A stretch of DNA of 64,000 bases from Lacinutrix algicola. GTDB taxonomy: Bacteria > Bacteroidota > Bacteroidia > Flavobacteriales > Flavobacteriaceae. The notes beneath the pieces were generated by a model. The model saw only the letters and a list, made by a program, of their open reading frames with translations, was not told the DNA's origin and ran no database searches. Shown in pieces: positions 54,267 to 63,100 of this stretch (position 1 is its first letter; each line of letters opens with the position of its first letter). The position numbers were made by a program, and so were the translations under genes. The stretch is from assembly GCF_001418085.1 (NCBI RefSeq), contig NZ_LIQH01000039.1, forward strand, positions 186,001 through 250,000, read 5' to 3'.

Positions 54267-54767
54267 TTAATTCACGTTATTTTTAAAAAGGTCTTTTAAA
54301 GCTGTACCAAGTTCGCTCATATCATGTAAAAACTCGCGTTCAAATTTTTGCTCGTTAGCAATAGAGGCCTCATTAAAAGAAATTACGCCGTCTGTAAACG
54401 CTTTAGCTCTTTTTCCTAATTTTTCTTTTAGTTCATTATTTTTTTGTTCAAGATTATCGAGTTGTTTTGTCCATTTTTCTTTTTCACTTTTACTTGCTTT
54501 TGCAATTTTTTCTCTCAATACTTTGATTTCTTTTTCAGAGTTTTCAATAGTTGTTTCAGACTCCGCTTTAAATTTTTGCCATTCAGAACTTACTTTAGTT
54601 TTAATCTCTTTACTAGTATCTGCCGCTCCTTGTCTTAAATCTTTACTCAGCTCTTTAGTATCTTGTTTAACAGCTTTAGCATCTTGTTTAGATGTTTCTC
54701 CGCAGCTTGTTAATACTGTTCCTGTCATAAATAGTATTATGATAAAGGATAGAATATTTGTTTTCAT
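54267..54767 (-). CDS. coiled-coil lipoprotein, sll1863-like
   Basis: 166 residues. The lipobox is TSC with Cys22. The mature protein is a long coiled coil rich in Lys, Glu and Ala (EWQKFKAESETTIENSEKEI). It resembles the sll1863 stress-response family; exact role unknown. It is probably cotranscribed with the HdeD-like gene. Confidence 0.75.
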   Translation of the reverse strand: MKTNILSFIIILFMTGTVLTSCGETSKQDAKAVKQDTKELSKDLRQGAADTSKEIKTKVSSEWQKFKAESETTIENSEKEIKVLREKIAKASKSEKEKWTKQLDNLEQKNNELKEKLGKRAKAFTDGVISFNEASIANEQKFEREFLHDMSELGTALKDLFKNNVN

Positions 54768-54861
54768 AATTAATTGTTTTAAAAATTATTAATTTTTTCT
54801 GTTTACTAATATTAATTTTCCCATAATTACATTATTTATAAGATGAGATGAATTCAGGTTA

Positions 54862-55680
54862 TTAATCCACAATATCTTCGCCTAATGCGTTATGCAATTG
54901 ATATAATTTTTCTTCTTGTCTTTTTATTCTCTTTTTTAATCTGTTTTTTCGTGCTGTTGTAAATGAATTAGAAACGGCATGCTCAAAGCCTTCAAGGCGA
55001 GATTCCAGTTTTTTGATTCGAGAATTTGTTTTCTCTTTAATCTCTTTTAAAGTGGATTTTCTTTTGGCGTCTAACTCAGCAATTTTAGCTTTTCGTTTCG
55101 ATTTTAAACTGGTAATCTTATTCTTGATCTTAGTTTTTTCGTCTGAGGTAGCTTTTTTAATATGTTGACGTTCATCTTCAATTTCTTCTTCTAATTCTTC
55201 GATTTGTTCATCTATATAATCATCGTATTCTAATTCTGCTTGACTTCTTATAATTTCTGAACTTGTCGATTTAAGGGCTTCATCAATGAAAATAGAACTA
55301 TCTTCTGCTACTTCTGCAATAATAGCAGTGGTGCCAACAGTCATTTTATTGCTTACTTTTTTAATAAAATCATTTTCGAAATCAAAGTGGTTAACATCCC
55401 AAATAACACCTGCAGCAGTACCTGTATAAATACCAATAACAAAACCTATTGGACCAGCCAATGCACCTGCTAATCCGCCGATGGCCATTCCTGATAATAT
55501 TCTCCATCCTGATCCATCTGTTTTATTCTTTAGTACTTCGTATTGATTTTTATCTGTTTTACGAATCATCACGTGTTCATAAAGTGTAATGTCTCCATAA
55601 GCATCTAGTTCTTTAATTTTGTGTAAAGCATCAATTGCTTTTGCCTCTTCCTTAAAAGGAATAACTATGATATTTGCCAT
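54862..55680 (-). CDS. DUF1269-like protein with glycine zipper and long coiled coil
   Basis: 272 residues. N-terminal (~1-60) IIVIPFKEEAKAIDALHKIKEL of the DUF1269/YflT type, glycine-rich hydrophobic stretch GMAIGGLAGALAGPIGFVIG at about 75-95, and a Glu/Lys coiled coil over the rest. The glycine zipper suggests insertion into or oligomerisation on a membrane. First gene of the minus-strand block down to 51366, apparently driven by the box at 55984 through a leader of ~270 nt. Confidence 0.75.
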   Translation of the reverse strand: MANIIVIPFKEEAKAIDALHKIKELDAYGDITLYEHVMIRKTDKNQYEVLKNKTDGSGWRILSGMAIGGLAGALAGPIGFVIGIYTGTAAGVIWDVNHFDFENDFIKKVSNKMTVGTTAIIAEVAEDSSIFIDEALKSTSSEIIRSQAELEYDDYIDEQIEELEEEIEDERQHIKKATSDEKTKIKNKITSLKSKRKAKIAELDAKRKSTLKEIKEKTNSRIKKLESRLEGFEHAVSNSFTTARKNRLKKRIKRQEEKLYQLHNALGEDIVD

Positions 55681-55739
55681 TTTATTTGTGTTTTACCTAG
55701 AACTTCATTCTAGATTTAATTAATATTATTTTTTTAATA

Positions 55740-55930
55740 AAAGACGTTTCTTAATCTGCTAATAATCCCATTTCTTCATGTAATTCTTTTAGCATAACTA
55801 ATCATATTAACTTTGTTAGGTATAATCTTGAAGAATACTCTTCTTGTCCAGTTCTATATTTAAGGAACTTAATAAATCCTTTGTTTAAAAATTCTGATTT
55901 AGTTTTTACCTCTTTTTATTTTAAAGCTTA
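55740..55930 (-). other. leader/remnant between the box and the DUF1269-like gene
   Basis: About 190 nt. One minus-strand frame reads FLNKGFIKFLKYRTGQEEYS up to a stop at about 55800, without an ATG, and a short ATG-initiated frame reads MLKELHEEMGLLAD and stops at 55754. Perhaps the tail of a decayed gene; no identity. Confidence 0.35.
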
Positions 55931-55952
55931 TTTGTTCGTTTTAAATAATACT

Positions 55953-55995
55953 CAAAATTAGATAGTTATGGTGAGAGCTATAATGACCTAGGTCA
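55953..55995 (-). promoter_or_regulatory. Fnr-type promoter with a perfect palindrome
   Basis: TGACCTAGGTCA at 55984-55995 is a complete palindrome. Minus strand TAATTTTG at 55960-55953 begins 35 bp from the box. Predicted start near 55948; the next downstream gene starts at 55680. Confidence 0.8.
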
Positions 55996-56170
55996 GCGTG
56001 ATGAAAAAAAATAAGATTTTATTTATGAAGATACTTATGTGAGGATGATTACAATTAAAATCTTAAAACTTGACCACAAGGAAGAACCGGTAATTGTAAT
56101 GGAGAGCATGACTCTTTTAATCATGCCCTAACTAAAATTTAACGTTATTATATCAATATACTTTGGAATA

Positions 56171-56215
56171 AAAAAAAGACCTCACAGGTTTTGAAAACCT
56201 GTGAGGTCTTTTTTT
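56171..56215. terminator. bidirectional rho-independent terminator
   Basis: GACCTCACAGGTTTT and AAAACCTGTGAGGTC form a ~15-bp stem flanked by A-run and T-run, so it can work in both directions. It lies after the gene ending at 56282. Confidence 0.85.
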
Positions 56216-56260
56216 ATAACTTACATTTCAAGTAGTATTATATTTCTAGTTATTTATTTT

Positions 56261-56280
56261 GAACAGTGAACAGTGAACAG
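56261..56280. repeat. three GAACAGT heptamers
   Basis: GAACAGTGAACAGTGAACAG directly after the stop region of the 56282-56668 gene. Role unknown. Confidence 0.8.
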
Positions 56281-56281
56281 A

Positions 56282-56668
56282 TTACATATACTTTTCTAAA
56301 AATCTAAAAAAACCTTTTTTGAGTTCTGAATATATCTGTCTTTGCGTTTCTATGCGGTTTCTAAATTCAATGTGTTTTTTTGCTAATTGCAAATCTATTG
56401 CATTTTGGTCTGTGATGCTTTGTCCTGCAATACGTTCTTCGTGCTGTTCTATGGTTTCTTCTAATTCTTCGATGACGCTACCGTGAAGTACAAATTCATT
56501 TTGATAGTGCTCTAATTGAGCGAGTACATCCTTGTTTGTCCAGCGTGTTACGAGCTCGCTCAATCTGTTATTAAAGGATTTTAATTCGTCTTTCCAGAAT
56601 TCGAGTTCGCTTTTCCACAGGTGGTGTTCGAAATGCATATTCGAATTGTATAAAACTTCTTTTTCCAT
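56282..56668 (-). CDS. small coiled-coil protein
   Basis: 128 residues, helical, with His/Glu-rich motifs such as MHFEHHLWKSELEFWKDEL and VIEELEETIEQHEERIAG. No signal, no known family. Driven by a box promoter at 56728. Same size class as two other helical proteins under boxes. Confidence 0.65.
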   Translation of the reverse strand: MEKEVLYNSNMHFEHHLWKSELEFWKDELKSFNNRLSELVTRWTNKDVLAQLEHYQNEFVLHGSVIEELEETIEQHEERIAGQSITDQNAIDLQLAKKHIEFRNRIETQRQIYSELKKGFFRFLEKYM

Positions 56669-56696
56669 GGTGTTTTTTATTAAAATTAATATAATT

Positions 56697-56739
56697 CAAA
56701 GGTTACGTTTTATCTACCTCTATGAAATGACTTAGGTCA
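56697..56739 (-). promoter_or_regulatory. Fnr-type promoter
   Basis: TGACTTAGGTCA at 56728-56739. Minus strand AACCTTTG at 56704-56697 begins 35 bp away, one mismatch from TANNTTTG. Confidence 0.65.
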
Positions 56740-56769
56740 TTCTTAAAAATAAAACTCAAAAAATGGTGC

Positions 56770-57135
56770 TTAAATTTTAAGAATATCTGTGGGTGTTTCG
56801 ACCAGAATACTTTTATCGCCTCGTAATACAATAGGTTGTTTCATGATTTCTGGATTATGTTGAATCATTTTAATCCAATCGTTAGTAGAAAAATTGTGAT
56901 GGTCAAAATGGGAAGTATAAGCTGGATGATCCTGGTTTACAAGGTCGACTACTTCGATGTGTAATTTTTCGGCAAGTTCAGCTAATTGTGTTCCAGTTAG
57001 TTTTGTTTTTAGAATATCGATTTCTTTAAGCTTATAACCTTCTGATTTGGCATATGCTAAGGTTTGCTTTGCTCTTACAGATTTAGAATTATAAAACAAG
57101 GTAATTTGTCTTTTTGATGTTGCTATTTCACCCAT
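56770..57135 (-). CDS. ArsC/Spx-like protein without the catalytic cysteine
   Basis: 121 residues, thioredoxin-like ArsC fold. The sequence is FYNSKSVRAKQTLAYAKSEG where active family members have a cysteine (YHNPxCSKSR). The C-terminal MKQPIVLRGDKSILVETPTDI keeps the conserved basic residue and fold. No cysteine is present in the loop, so arsenate reductase activity is unlikely. Possibly a Spx-like regulator or adaptor. Cotranscribed with 57158-57370 (22 bp). Confidence 0.85.
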   Translation of the reverse strand: MGEIATSKRQITLFYNSKSVRAKQTLAYAKSEGYKLKEIDILKTKLTGTQLAELAEKLHIEVVDLVNQDHPAYTSHFDHHNFSTNDWIKMIQHNPEIMKQPIVLRGDKSILVETPTDILKI

Positions 57136-57157
57136 AACATTGATTTTAAATTTCGAA

Positions 57158-57370
57158 TTATTTGTTTTTTTCCTCTTCTAAGTAACGTTCCAATAAGTCT
57201 TTTAAACTTTCTAGATATTCCTCCATTACCTTTTTGTCTATTTGTGGATGTTTACTAACAGGCAAGGTTATTGGGTTTTCATCTAATGAGCGATAAAGTT
57301 CTGGGTAATTGGTTTCAATATTTGAGGTTAGTTGTGTTATCTGGTTTAATATGTTGTGTAGATTTTTCAT
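57158..57370 (-). CDS. small helical protein
   Basis: 70 residues, helical with ILNQITQLTSNIETNYPELYRSLDEN and an acidic C-terminal coil. No identified family. Between the ArsC-like gene (22 bp) and a coiled-coil gene (35 bp) on the same strand. Confidence 0.6.
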   Translation of the reverse strand: MKNLHNILNQITQLTSNIETNYPELYRSLDENPITLPVSKHPQIDKKVMEEYLESLKDLLERYLEEEKNK

Positions 57371-57405
57371 AGAATATGTGCTTTATAGATTCAAAATTGA
57401 ATAAA

Positions 57406-57864
57406 TTACTTTGAAAGAACATTAAGTTGACTCACGAGTTCTTCACTTTTTATTAAATGTTCACTAATTTTAAAAACGTCTTTTCGGTTTTTCCTGAAAT
57501 CTTTTACAAATTGAGCTATGTTATCTTCTAATTGTTCGTGCTCTTTTCTAAATTTTGGTGAATCAGAAAGGAAAGGGTCATCAATTAACTCAGCGATATG
57601 ATGTAAATGTAAATCGATACTTTCTAACAATGAATCACATATATTATCTAACTTTAATAAGCTGATTTCAATATCTTGAACATTGTCTATATTCTCTTTT
57701 TTTGAAATAAAGAGAAAATATTTATCAATAAGATGATGCAAGAATTTTAAATCTACGTTATAGAAAAGGAGGTTAGATTTCCAATGTTCAGTAAGGATAT
57801 AGAGTTGTTCCCAATTGGCTTCGTAAATGTAATTATCTTTTGGTCTGTATCTAAAATTATTCAT
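57406..57864 (-). CDS. helical protein with HH motifs
   Basis: 152 residues, all-helical. Notable sequences: DLKFLHHLIDKYFLFIS, SIDLHLHHIAELIDDP and FRKEHEQLEDNIAQF. The repeated His/Glu/Asp near helix centres could fit a four-helix bundle binding metal, but no family is recognised. First gene of a three-gene box-driven operon. Confidence 0.65.
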   Translation of the reverse strand: MNNFRYRPKDNYIYEANWEQLYILTEHWKSNLLFYNVDLKFLHHLIDKYFLFISKKENIDNVQDIEISLLKLDNICDSLLESIDLHLHHIAELIDDPFLSDSPKFRKEHEQLEDNIAQFVKDFRKNRKDVFKISEHLIKSEELVSQLNVLSK

Positions 57865-57883
57865 GATGTTAGATTTTAGAGTA

Positions 57884-57926
57884 TAAAGATAATTTAGAGT
57901 TTTTGTGTATGGAATGACTTAGGTCA
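57884..57926 (-). promoter_or_regulatory. Fnr-type promoter of a three-gene operon
   Basis: TGACTTAGGTCA at 57915-57926, identical to the box at 56728. Minus strand TATCTTTA at 57891-57884 begins 35 bp away. Confidence 0.78.
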
Positions 57927-58383
57927 TTTGTGGAACATATTAGATATTTAATGGAAATAATCTATTACAACTTTGATTAACTTAAATTTGAGATAGTACT
58001 ATTGGAAGCCATTACATTTTTAGTTGTAATGGTGTTTTTTTTGTCTAAAGGATTGGAGGAAAAGGAATAACAATAGGGTAGTACTCTAGTACAATTTTGT
58101 TTTTTTTTAATATTAGTAAAATGAATGTTTGATAACGATTTATTGTTTTTAGCATTGGTTTTCAAGGATACTAAATTCTGATTGCTTACCATTTAGAGTC
58201 ATTCTAAGGTCGATATTGGCTTTACCATTACTATGTTTTTACATTTTGTAATATAAGAAAGTGGAGAAATTGTATTATCCATAAGATTTTATTTTGAATT
58301 TATAAAAATGTAAAACAAAGAAATGTATTTGTAAGTATTTTTGTTTGAGATGATTAATTAGGATTCAGTTGAAGAAAAATAAA
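57927..58383. other. non-coding stretch
   Basis: About 450 bp of AT-rich sequence; short frames are shadow-like and I see no gene. Confidence 0.5.
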
Positions 58384-58408
58384 AGAGACACCTAAATAGT
58401 CCTTTTTA
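58384..58408. repeat. degenerate direct repeat, left copy
   Basis: AGAGACACCTAAATAGTCC followed by a T-run; resembles 58548-58573 with a few mismatches. Confidence 0.5.
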
Positions 58409-58440
58409 GAATGGTAGTAATTTATATTGGTAAAAAAATA

Positions 58441-58474
58441 AAACCCTATAAACATTAAGTTTATAGGTTTTTTT
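58441..58474. terminator. hairpin followed by a T-run
   Basis: CCTATAAAC and GTTTATAGG form a 9-bp stem followed by seven T on the plus strand, directly beside the tRNA-like remnant. Confidence 0.6.
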
Positions 58475-58495
58475 GCGGAGAGTAAGGGTCTAACC
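58475..58495 (-). other. tRNA-like 3' end remnant (possible attachment-site scar)
   Basis: GCGGAGAGTAAGGGTCTAACC reads on the minus strand as a degraded tRNA 3' end (GGTTxxAxxCCCTTACTCTCCGC), similar to tRNA-Ser T-arm plus acceptor. The rest of a tRNA is absent. Such 3' ends are typical integrase attachment sites. Confidence 0.4.
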
Positions 58496-58547
58496 ATAAT
58501 TGCTGATTTATTAATATTTATAGGTGTTTTGAGGATCTTCAAAATGT

Positions 58548-58573
58548 AGTGACCCCTAATTAGTCCCTTTTTA
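58548..58573. repeat. degenerate direct repeat, right copy
   Basis: AGTGACCCCTAATTAGTCCC followed by T-run, resembling 58384-58408. Confidence 0.5.
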
Positions 58574-58670
58574 ACAATTATTTAACATCATTCATAAGAT
58601 TTGACTGTAGTTGATATGTTTTAGTAACATTAAGTGGAATTATTGATTTTAAGGATTTACTTAAATTCTT

Positions 58671-58940
58671 TTAAATAGCAGTAGAAACACGTTTCTTTAC
58701 TAAGTAATCATCTAGTGCTAAATGAGAACAATCGTGACCAATACCACTGTTTTTTATACCTCCATGTGGTAAGTAAATGGCATACTTTACACCATTTATT
58801 TGTATTTCACCAAATTCTAAATCTTCAGTAAAACGCTATATTCGTTTATGGTTGTTGGTAAAAATGTAAGAGGCTAAACCATATTCTGTATCATTTGCTA
58901 ATTCTAAAACTTCATCGTCTGTATCAACGAATGGAAAGCA
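58671..58940 (-). pseudogene. C-terminal fragment of an aldehyde dehydrogenase
   Basis: The minus strand reads FPFVDTDDEVLELANDTEYG, then LASYIFTNNHKRI, an in-frame TAG, RFTEDLEFGEIQINGV and PHGGIKNSGIGHD to LDDYLVKKRV and stop at 58671-58673. This is the C-terminal domain of an NAD-dependent aldehyde dehydrogenase (lactaldehyde/glycolaldehyde type). The catalytic half is gone. It is clearly decayed. Confidence 0.85.
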
Positions 58941-59012
58941 GATGGCATGCCTCATTTTGAGAAAACATTTAGCTTAGATTAATGTATCTTGGCTAAGTAA
59001 TATATTTTTAAC

Positions 59013-60023
59013 ATGAGCGACAAATCTAAAAGTAAAAACTACAAAGCATTAGAAGATAGATATGATAAAATGATCTATAAAAGATGTGGAAATAGTGGTG
59101 TGCTTTTACCAGCTATATCTTTAGGCTTATGGCATAACTTTGGTTTTGTAGATGATATTAAAAACGCAAGAGACATTTTAAAATGTGCATTCGATTTAGG
59201 AATAACACATTATGATTTGGCCAATAATTATGGACCGCCTTATGGCTCTGCAGAAAAGAATTTTGGTAAGATTTTTAAAAAAGATTTTAAGCCATACAGA
59301 GATGAGTTGTTTATTTCCACAAAAGCAGGTTACGATATGTGGCCTGGACCATACGGGAATTGGGGTTCTAGAAAATATTTAATATCAAGTTTAGACCAAA
59401 GTCTTAAACGTATGAAGTTGGATTATGTAGATGTGTTTTATCATCACAGACCAGATCCAAACACACCTTTAGAAGAAACAATGGGTGCTTTGGCAGATAT
59501 TGTAAGGCAAGGGAAAGCGCTTTATGTAGGTATTTCTAATTATAAACCTGAAGAGACTGTAAAAGCTTCAAAATTATTAAAAGATTTAAAAGTGCCTTTT
59601 ATTGTAAATCAAGTACGCTATTCTATTTTAGACCGTTGGGTTGAAGACGGTTTATTAGAGGCCTTAAAACAAGAAGCATTAGGTTGTATTGCTTTTTCAC
59701 CTTTGGCTCAAGGTATGCTTACAGATAAATATATTAATGGTGTTCCTCCTAATTCTAGAGCAGCAAAAGAAAGTAGGCATTTAGACATTAATAAAGTAAA
59801 TGCGACTATCAATAAAGTAAAAGCATTAAATACTATCGCAGAAGCAAGAGGTCAAAAATTATCGCAAATGGCAATTTCATGGTTGTTAAATAAACCTGAG
59901 ATTACTTCAGTTCTTATTGGAGCTAGCTCTACCAATCAGTTAAAGGAAAATGTAAAAGCATTAGATAATATTAATTTTTCGGTAGAAGAAATGACTAAGA
60001 TTAAAGTTATTAATAAAGGTTAG
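59013..60023 (+). CDS. aldo/keto reductase, YghZ-like
   Basis: 336 residues, AKR fold with catalytic Asp, Tyr, Lys and His: GITHYDLANNYG (Asp and Tyr), STKAGYDMWPGPYG with Lys, and YHHRPDPNTP. The N-terminal MIYKRCGNSGVLLPAISLGLW resembles the K+-channel beta-subunit-type AKRs and YghZ, which reduces L-glyceraldehyde 3-phosphate and methylglyoxal. NADPH binding C-terminal loop SVLIGASSTNQLKENVKAL. Upstream region holds the decayed aldehyde dehydrogenase. Confidence 0.92.
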   Translation: MSDKSKSKNYKALEDRYDKMIYKRCGNSGVLLPAISLGLWHNFGFVDDIKNARDILKCAFDLGITHYDLANNYGPPYGSAEKNFGKIFKKDFKPYRDELFISTKAGYDMWPGPYGNWGSRKYLISSLDQSLKRMKLDYVDVFYHHRPDPNTPLEETMGALADIVRQGKALYVGISNYKPEETVKASKLLKDLKVPFIVNQVRYSILDRWVEDGLLEALKQEALGCIAFSPLAQGMLTDKYINGVPPNSRAAKESRHLDINKVNATINKVKALNTIAEARGQKLSQMAISWLLNKPEITSVLIGASSTNQLKENVKALDNINFSVEEMTKIKVINKG

Positions 60024-60187
60024 TCTTTTCTGTTTTTTAAATTCCGAAAATGAATTCTTACTAATAAAAAAAAATAGTTACTGGTTGGTTTTATTAGCGG
60101 ATTAGTTTTGTAATACTTATTTTTAGCAATTAAGTTATTTTAATTATAAATAACTTTGTACTATTCTTGTAAACCTGGAAAAGATAT

Positions 60188-63100
60188 ATGCTAAAAAAAC
60201 ATTGTTTATTAATTGTCCTGTTTATCTGCGTTGTTTTTGGTGTAACGTCTCAAAATAGTGAGCTTAATTATCATCAAAAACTAACAATAACCGAAGGTTT
60301 AGCTCATAATGGAGTAACTTCAATGTTAGAAGATTCTAAAGGTTTTTTATGGTTTGGTACTTACGAGGGTATTAATAAGTATGACGGTTACGAGCTAAAA
60401 ACAATTAAGAACACTGTAGATAATAATATTCTAACAAGTAATAGAGTTAGAACATTAAATCAAGACGCACAAAATAATATTTGGATAGGTACGGATGAGG
60501 GCGTTACAATTTATGAATATGATTTAGATAATTATAGAAAACTCACATCTAACGCATTAAACAAGGCTGGTTTTCAATCTTCAAAAATTAGAGATATAAT
60601 CATTAATAAGACTAATGGTTTTAGTATTTGTGTAACAGAAAGTAATGGCTTGTTTATTTTTAATAGCAAGGATTACACATTTATAGGGCATTATGCTCCA
60701 GAGCAGAAAAGTGATTATACTTTTTTTAAAGGCTTGCAAGTAGATAAATCTAATTATTTAGTTAGTACTTCACAAGGTTTATTGGTTTTTGATTTTGAAG
60801 CCAAAACATTTAAAAATATTTTAGAAAAAGACATTACATATAGTAATTCTATTACAAAACTTGATGATAATTCTTTCCTTATTACACTTTTAAACGGTGT
60901 CGCTATTATAGAAAAAAATAAGGATTCTAAAGATGAATTATTCCATTTAAAAAGTAAAAATTTAATTGAATACCAGTTTAATAGTGCTGTTGTAGATACA
61001 AAAAACAACTTGTGGTTAGGAACTTTAAATAAAGGTTTCATTTCTATTGAAGATGTTGAGAATTTTAAATCTCAGGACAATTTTAATATAAAAACTTTTA
61101 ATGACGGTTTACCTATTTTAAGAGCTAGTAGTCTAATGTCAACTTCAAATAATAATTGTTGGTTTTCAACTTTTAATGAAGGAGTATATAGGTTTGATAC
61201 CAATAAAAATCCGTTTTGTAATTTTCGTACTAATTCTAGTTTTAGGACCAGTTTAGGTTCGGCTAGCGTGACTCATATTGCTTCAATCGATAAAAATAGA
61301 GTCTATTTAACTTCTTCTCTTGGAGGTTTAACGATATTAAACACCCAAAGTAATACGTTTGAAAGGCTCCCATTTCAAATTTCTAAAACCGATTTATCTT
61401 TAATATCAGCAGTATATGTTGATTCTAAAGAAAATGTATGGGTAAGGTTTAGAGATGAAAATGGATTAAGACGAATTACTAAAGGGAGTAAGACTATAGA
61501 AAAAGTAGAGGGTATTGTTTTTAGTAACAACACTAATTTTGCATTACGATCATTTACTGAAGATAAATTTGGAAACATTTGGATTGCATCTAATACTAAT
61601 GTTTATAAAATTGTATTAAAGGCCAATAATACATTAAAAACGTTTGAAAAATTAAGTGATAATAAATTTTTTAAAGGTGAAACTACTCTAATTACTAGAC
61701 GTGTTTACGCAGATCCTGTTTATGATTTTGTTTGGGTAGGCTCACAGTCAAAAGGTTTAATTAAAATAGAAAATAATAAAGGCGCATCAGTAAAAGCATC
61801 TACTATAGAGTCTTTTACACATGATAAATTAAACGAAAATTCTATTTCTAGTAACTTTGTAACTTCAATAATAAGATTACCTAATAACGACTTGTGGATA
61901 GGTACAGAAGGTGGTGGAATTTGTAAAGTGCTAAATTCTAATACAACACCAACTTTTATTTCGTTTACAGAAAAAAATGGATTGTCTAATAATGTAGTAA
62001 AAAGTATAGTTTACGACAATAATTATAATTTGTGGGTCGCTACAAATATTGGCTTAAACTTATTTAATACTCAAAAAAGAGAATTTAGAAAATTCAATAA
62101 TTCAGATGGCTTAGCTTTTGAGGACTTTTGGTATGCTTCTAGTCGTCAAGAAAATAGTATGTTATTGTTGTCTGGTCTTGATGGGATTATTAGCTTTAAT
62201 CCAAATGATGTACCAAATGCAGAAGCACTTCCGAAGATAACATTCGAAAATTTTAAAATTTTCAATAAAAAAATTATTCCGGGAGATACTATTAATAAAA
62301 GAGTGTTACTTTCTAAAAGTATTTCTGAAGTTGATAAAATCACCCTAAAGCATAACGAAAATGTATTTTCTGTAGATTTTACAAGTTTACATTTTTTAAA
62401 TTCAAAAAACCATGGTATAAAGTACCGATTACTCCCTTTTAACGAGCAATGGATAGAGGTGCCATCAAACCAGAAAACAATCTCTTATAACGGTTTACAA
62501 CCTGGTTCGTATAAATTAAGCGTCATGGCTTCTAATTCTTTAAACGATTGGACCGAACCAAAAACCTTGAATATTGAAATTAAACCGTCAAAATGGAATA
62601 CTAATTTAGCTTATTTGGTTTACGCGCTTTTAGGTTTACTTGTTGCATATATTATTGTTAAGGTGATTCTTAAAATACAAAGTTTAAATCATAAGGTAGA
62701 AATAGAACAATTTGAAAAAGATAAAGTAGAAGAAGTTAATGAAGCCAAATTAAGGTTTTTTGCAAATATTTCTCACGAAATTAAAACGCCATTAACGCTA
62801 ATTTCAAGGCCATTAGATGTACTTAAAAAATCTTTTAGAAATAATCCAGATGCTAATGAAAAGTTAGATTTAATAACAAGACAGTCTAAAAAAATACAAC
62901 AGTTAATAGAACAGGTTCAAGATTTTAGAAAAGCAGATGCAAATATGCTTAAAATGCACTATTCGCGATTTAATTTTGATACTTTTATTAAAGATATAAT
63001 TGTAGATTTTAAGTTTTTAGCAGACAACGATAGTAAGAAAATAGAGTGTATTGGAGACGATTCTATAACTATTGTTTCAGCTGACAGAGATAAGTTAGAA

